A stretch of DNA of 50,619 bases from Vreelandella lionensis (lineage in GTDB: Bacteria; Pseudomonadota; Gammaproteobacteria; Pseudomonadales; Halomonadaceae): positions 1-50,619 of the forward strand of contig NZ_MWVI01000024.1 of the NCBI RefSeq assembly GCF_002087295.1, read 5' to 3'. Positions within the stretch are counted from its first letter, which is position 1, and every line of letters begins with the position of its first letter. The notes below the pieces were generated by a model. That model was not told where the DNA came from. It made no database searches and saw only the letters and a list, made by a program, of their open reading frames with translations. Of this stretch, positions 46,935 through 50,619 are shown piece after piece. Made by a program: the position numbers and the translations under genes.

Positions 46935-48535
46935 TGGCCCTGTCGGTCCCTTACCAAGCGCCAGATGAGAAGATCTTTGGCCGTCTGGCAAGCGAGCTTT
47001 TAGCAGAACTTCCCGAGCGCTTGAGCACCCGCGTGCTGGAAAACGCGAAACGCCTAGCGGATCACCCCGCGCTTGTGGATGGCAGCGTTCGCTGGAGCTA
47101 CGCCGAGCTGGGGCAAGAGATTCATGCCGCCTGCGAGTGGTTAGCTAATTTAGGCATACGGCCCGGCGACCGTATTATGACGGTCAGTGAAAACTGCCGT
47201 GCCCTGGTGGTACTGCTGTTGGCCGCCAGTGAAATGGATGTTTGGGTCGCGATTGTCAATTCGCGCCTCTCCGCTCAGGAAGTGGATTTAATCCAAGGCA
47301 ACTGCCTGCCGCGCCGAGTGTTTTACACCTGCGAAGCCTCCCAAGAGGCGAGCCAGCACGCCGAGCGCCACGCGGCTGACCGCTATCAGCATCCGCAGCT
47401 CGGCGGCTTGGCGATTTCATCGCTATTTGATAGCGAGCCAGAGCCTGTTCACGCCAGCGGTGCCGAGCAGGTAGCCGCGATGATCTACACCTCAGGCACC
47501 ACCGGTACGCCGAAAGGCGTCATGCTGACCCATCGCGGTATTCTGTATATCGCCTCTATTTCCGGCGGCATGCGTCATCTGAGTGAAGGGCAGCGGGTGT
47601 ACGGCGTGCTGACGATGTCTCATGTGTTTGGCCTCTCATCAGTGTGTATGGGCTCGCTGTATAACGGCGCGTGCCTTTACACCGTGCCGCGTTTCGAGGC
47701 TGCTCAACTGTTGGCAACGCTCAAAGAGGAGCGCATTACCGTGCTTCAGGGCGTGCCTGCCATGTACGCTCGCGCCCTGGAGTACTTGAAGCGTGAGCAG
47801 CGCGCGTTAGAAGCGCCTGCGCTTATCTATATCTCCGCAGGCGGCTCGCCGCTGGATAGCGATACCAAAAAACGCGTGGAAGCTGCGTTTGGCCTAACGC
47901 TGCACAATGGCTACGGTCTCACCGAAGCCAGCCCAACGATTTGTCAAACCCGCATTGAAGACCGACACCAGAGCAGCACCGTGGGCCGCGTGCTGCCGCT
48001 GTTGGAGTATCGGTTAGAGCCCTTAGGCAGCAGCGGCACGTCAGAAAAGGCAGGCGATGAGATCGGCGAGCTGTGGGTGCGTGGCCCTAATATCATGAAA
48101 GGTTACTTCCGCCAGCCGGACGCCACCCGCGCCACCTTAACGGAAGATGGCTGGCTCAATACCGGTGATATCGCCAAGCTGGATCACGACGATCAGCTCT
48201 ATATCGTGGGCCGCAGTAAAGAGCTGATTATTCGCTCGGGCTTCAACATCTACCCGCCGGATGTGGAAGCAGTGATTAATGAGCACCCTGCGGTGACGTT
48301 AACCGCAGTGGTTGGGCGGCAGGTGGCAGGCAATGAAGAGGTCGTGGCATTCGTGCAGTGCGAGCCGGGTATTGAGGTTGATATGGCAGAACTCAAAGCC
48401 TTTATTGCCGAACGGCTTGCGCCTTATAAGCGTCCGACCCAAATTGTGCTGATGGATGCGCTGCCTTCCACTGCCAGCGGTAAGATTTTAAAAGGACGGC
48501 TACGCGACTTGGCCCAGCAGGAGAGCGCTTTATGA
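46934..48535 (+). CDS. AMP-dependent acyl-CoA ligase
   Basis: A 533-residue class I adenylate-forming enzyme that activates a carboxylic acid to its CoA thioester. The P-loop motif is MIYTSGTTGTPKGVMLTH (about residues 186-203). The A5 motif is NGYGLTEASPT, the A7/A8 region is GWLNTGDIAKLD and GRSKELIIRSGFNIYPPDVE, and the A10 lysine is in PSTASGKILKG near residue 519. The substrate is not evident: medium-chain, branched or aromatic acids are all possible. It starts on the stop of the acyl-CoA dehydrogenase gene and overlaps the thioesterase by 4 bases. Confidence 0.92.
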   Translation: MALSVPYQAPDEKIFGRLASELLAELPERLSTRVLENAKRLADHPALVDGSVRWSYAELGQEIHAACEWLANLGIRPGDRIMTVSENCRALVVLLLAASEMDVWVAIVNSRLSAQEVDLIQGNCLPRRVFYTCEASQEASQHAERHAADRYQHPQLGGLAISSLFDSEPEPVHASGAEQVAAMIYTSGTTGTPKGVMLTHRGILYIASISGGMRHLSEGQRVYGVLTMSHVFGLSSVCMGSLYNGACLYTVPRFEAAQLLATLKEERITVLQGVPAMYARALEYLKREQRALEAPALIYISAGGSPLDSDTKKRVEAAFGLTLHNGYGLTEASPTICQTRIEDRHQSSTVGRVLPLLEYRLEPLGSSGTSEKAGDEIGELWVRGPNIMKGYFRQPDATRATLTEDGWLNTGDIAKLDHDDQLYIVGRSKELIIRSGFNIYPPDVEAVINEHPAVTLTAVVGRQVAGNEEVVAFVQCEPGIEVDMAELKAFIAERLAPYKRPTQIVLMDALPSTASGKILKGRLRDLAQQESAL

Positions 48536-49002
48536 GCGAAACAGACGGCGCTGACGCCTCAATCACACCGCAGGCGCTGATGGGTTATCACGAACTGCTG
48601 GGCATGCACGTGGTGGAGTGGGAAGAGGGGCGCGCGGTAGTGGAACTCACCATTGAACCCAAGCACCTTAACCGCAGCGGCAATGTGCATGGCGGTGTAC
48701 TGGCTTCCATGCTGGACAGTGCCTTAAGCCTAGCGGGCCTGCACTGCGATGTGCCGGGGAATATTCGTCGTGGGATGACGCTGTCACTCACTACCACCTT
48801 TGTGGGGCCTGCTCGGCAAGGCGTGTTAAGGGCCACGGGCACGCTGCGTGGCGGCGGGCAAAAAACCTTCATGACCAGCGGTGAGATCGTGGATGAGCAG
48901 GGCAATCTCGTCGCTATGGGCGAAGGCTCTTTTCGTCGCCGTAGCGGCAGCGAATCGTCACAAGGCGTTCCCGACCCGCAGTTGAGGGAGTCTAGCGAGT
49001 GA
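48532..49002 (+). CDS. PaaI-family hotdog thioesterase
   Basis: A 156-residue hotdog-fold acyl-CoA thioesterase. The characteristic segment is NRSGNVHGGVLASMLDSALSLAG (landmark for the central helix), followed by LTTTFVGPARQGVLRATGTL and GQKTFMTSGEIVDEQGNLVA. It probably hydrolyses stalled CoA intermediates to free CoA. It overlaps the ligase gene before it and the membrane-protein gene after it by four bases each (ATGA and GTGA), so all belong to one coupled operon. Confidence 0.9.
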   Translation: MSETDGADASITPQALMGYHELLGMHVVEWEEGRAVVELTIEPKHLNRSGNVHGGVLASMLDSALSLAGLHCDVPGNIRRGMTLSLTTTFVGPARQGVLRATGTLRGGGQKTFMTSGEIVDEQGNLVAMGEGSFRRRSGSESSQGVPDPQLRESSE

Positions 49003-50384
49003 GCCCAGCCCGCCTGCGGGTTTCCTGTTTGCTACTGGTGACGCTTGCCACGCTGATTCATTTGGTGGGTGGCAGCGTGGCGTGGCAAGCCGCAGGCGTT
49101 GGCGTGCTGCTGCTCTATTTGATGACCCTGAAGGGCCAACTCACCCGCATGGCTAAGGGGCTGCTGTGTGCCGCTGGCGTACTCACACTGCTCGCGCTGT
49201 GGCGCTCGCCTACGCCTGGGCAGCTGCTGTTTGAGGCGAGTGGGCGTTTCGCGTTTTTTGGCTACCTTTGTGGTGGCGCTGAGCATGTTGCGCCTACCTG
49301 CCTATCGCTCTCGTTTAGTGCGCCGCTGCGGGCAAAGCATGCTGCTTCAGCCGCCTAGCCGCCGCTACCCGATCTTATCCCTGGGCTCGGCGCTGTTTGG
49401 CATCATTCTGAACATTGGAGTGCTGAATCTGTTCGCAGCGATGATCGAAAAGAGCAATACCCTGAGTGCCGCCCAAGGGCGCGCCTGGGTGCGCGAGGCC
49501 CGTCAGCGGCGCATGATGCTGGCGCTGCTGCGCGGATTTTCGCTGGCACCGCTGATTTCGCCCATGGGTATTGGGGGAGCCGTGGTGATCTCAAGCCTTC
49601 CTCAGGTCACCTGGCCACAGCTGGCACCCTATATTCTAGGGGCCGCCGCGCTGATTTTTATGGCGGGCTGGGCGGGGGACTATTTTACCGGCCCGCCCCC
49701 ACCTGCCAATAAAACCTATGTCACCCCGTCGCTGCGCCCGTTGGCGCAGTTTAGCGTTTTGCTAATCGGCATTGTGGCGCTGGTGTTTTCCATTGCGTGG
49801 CTGCTGGACTTACGACTACCCATTGCCGCGCTGCTGGGCGCGCCTACCGGGGCGCTTTTATGGCTGGCTTGGCAGCGTCGTAGGCTAGGCTATGGTGGAT
49901 TGCCTGCCGCCATAACGGCGGTGCATCGTCAGCTACCTTGGTTGCTGTCTCCCAGCGCCAATGAGATTGTGGTGCTCGGGGCGGCAGGCTATTTGGGGCA
50001 TGTATGCGTGGGCTTAGTGGACACCCAGCAGCTTGCACCGCTATTGGCGGTGCTAGACCCGCTGGGCACGTTGAATGCGGTGTTGGCCATGCTGATGGTG
50101 GTGGGGCTAGCGCAAATAGGCGTCAACCCGATTGTTACGGTGACGCTGTTGGTGGGCCTGTTACCCACGCTGGGCATTGATGGGTTAACGCCTGAGCTGA
50201 TTGGGGCATCGTTAATGGTAGGCTGGGCGCTGGCGCTGTGTCAGCCCCAATGACCGCTTCCATGCTGATTCTCTCGCGCTTTACTGGCGTACCCGCCACC
50301 CGCATCGGTTACCGCTGGAACGGGCGCTTTCTGATCGCGGCGATACCGCTGCTGGCGTTATGGTTTGGTTGGTCGCCTTTCTGA
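48999..50384 (+). CDS. Unknown multi-spanning membrane protein (transporter-like), two frameshifts
   Basis: About 461 residues when corrected, with roughly 10-12 hydrophobic segments, so an inner-membrane carrier is likely. I do not recognise the family. The GTG start at 48999 overlaps the thioesterase stop. Frame 3 continues in frame 1 after the T run at 49254-49259 (one T too many: RFAFLATFVVALSML is not encoded straight through). At about 50238 one G is missing, and the tail (VSAPMTASMLILSRFTGVPATRIGY) continues in frame 3 to the stop at 50382-50384. Repeated GIGGAVVISSLPQ and IGVNPIVTVTLLVGLLPTLG stretches suggest an inverted-repeat carrier. Its operon suggests it imports the acid that the ligase activates; this is inference. 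Confidence 0.7.
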
Positions 50385-50400
50385 GGTGGGCTGTTCAAGG

Positions 50401-50430
50401 AAACGCTTGACCTTTGGCAGGCGTTTTTTT
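50401..50430 (+). terminator. Terminator of the acyl-CoA dehydrogenase operon
   Basis: AAACGCTTG (50401-50409) pairs with CAGGCGTTT (50418-50426) with one G-U pair and an 8-base loop, followed by a T run to 50430. It lies 16 bases after the corrected stop of the membrane-protein gene, which supports that corrected stop. Confidence 0.75.
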
Positions 50431-50431
50431 A

Positions 50432-50459
50432 TTGTTATTTTTATAAAGTGAAATATTAT
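50432..50459 (+). promoter_or_regulatory. Sigma-70-type promoter upstream of etfB
   Basis: -35 TTGTTA (50432-50437), 16-base spacer, -10 TATTAT (50454-50459), in a strikingly A/T-rich stretch. Transcription would start about 45 bases before the etfB ATG. Confidence 0.6.
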
Positions 50460-50509
50460 TTTGCTATGCGGAATAAAAAGCCGATGGTTCAATCGCTGGA
50501 GCATGCCTT

Positions 50510-50619
50510 ATGAAAATCCTCGTCGCGGTGATACGCGTCATCGACTACACCTTCGCCTCAGAAGTGGCGGTAGACGGCGACAAAGTTAATGTCACGCGTG
50601 AAATCGACGGCGGCCTGCA
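50510..50619 (+). CDS. etfB: Electron transfer flavoprotein beta subunit, partial and internally deleted
   Basis: Only 36 codons are present before the window ends. The first 13 residues, MKILVAVIRVIDY, match the EtfB N-terminus (usually LVAVKRVIDY). The next residues, TFASEVAVDGDKVNVTREI, match a segment that in EtfB lies around residues 165-185 (human ETFB has GTFAS and EREIDGGL there). About 150 residues between them are missing, although the frame is kept. GGAG lies 8 bases before the ATG. ETF carries electrons from acyl-CoA dehydrogenases to the quinone pool. The deletion at the very end of the window suggests an assembly artefact. Confidence 0.75.
   Translation, partial: MKILVAVIRVIDYTFASEVAVDGDKVNVTREIDGGL

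Overview
The window reads as chromosomal core DNA of a gammaproteobacterium of the Oceanospirillales/Halomonadaceae type, most like Halomonas. That placement is an inference from protein wording and gene order (thrS-infC-rpmI-rplT-pheST-ihfA; tig-clpP-clpX-lon-hupB-ppiD; lpxH-ppiB/glnS-cysS; an osmoprotectant ABC importer), not from a database search. I see no rRNA, tRNA, CRISPR array, phage gene or insertion sequence.

Layout. 1-5.9 kb: aa3-type cytochrome c oxidase genes (ctaD fragment, ctaG, ctaE) and biogenesis genes (SURF1, a small SCO-like protein, ctaA), with an antisense DUF2909 gene and a DUF2489 gene. 6.1-7.1 kb: an OmpA-type lipoprotein with calcium-binding-type repeats. 7.1-14.4 kb: the translation operon thrS-infC-rpmI-rplT-pheS-pheT-ihfA. 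It is preceded by a leader hairpin that mimics the tRNA-Thr anticodon arm and is interrupted by a strong terminator before pheS. 14.4-15.6 kb: a DUF2788-like small membrane protein, a MioC-like flavodoxin and an unknown membrane protein. 15.8-24.2 kb: the proteostasis cluster tig, clpP, clpX, lon, hupB, ppiD. 24.3-28.8 kb: lpxH and ppiB facing away from glnS and cysS. 28.9-32.8 kb: a yehZYXW-type osmoprotectant importer. 32.9-38.3 kb: branched-chain 2-oxoacid dehydrogenase E1-alpha, E1-beta and E2 followed closely by a eukaryotic-type protein kinase. 38.3-41.7 kb: an Mla/MCE lipid-transport operon on the minus strand. 41.8-50.6 kb: a CoA-dependent acid-degradation cluster (IclR regulator, thiolase and 3-hydroxyacyl-CoA dehydrogenase on the minus strand; acyl-CoA dehydrogenase, acyl-CoA ligase, thioesterase and an unknown transporter-like protein on the plus strand), ending in an etfB fragment.

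How the genes work together. The oxidase block builds and matures the terminal oxidase. The thrS operon combines three kinds of translational or transcriptional control. The Clp/Lon/Tig/PpiD block folds and degrades proteins. The last 18 kb concern amino-acid and acid catabolism feeding acyl-CoA and ETF electrons, plus envelope lipid traffic.

Quality caveat. Six genes are broken by eight single-base indels, nearly all in short homopolymers (ctaD twice, lon, yehW, the E2 gene, paaH-like, and a membrane protein twice). infC carries an in-frame TAG that two compensating G indels would explain. Several of these genes are essential or core, so sequencing or assembly error is the simplest reading. 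Both extreme ends also look chimeric: the first ~28 bases do not encode the expected CtaD segment, and etfB at the right end lacks roughly its middle 150 residues.
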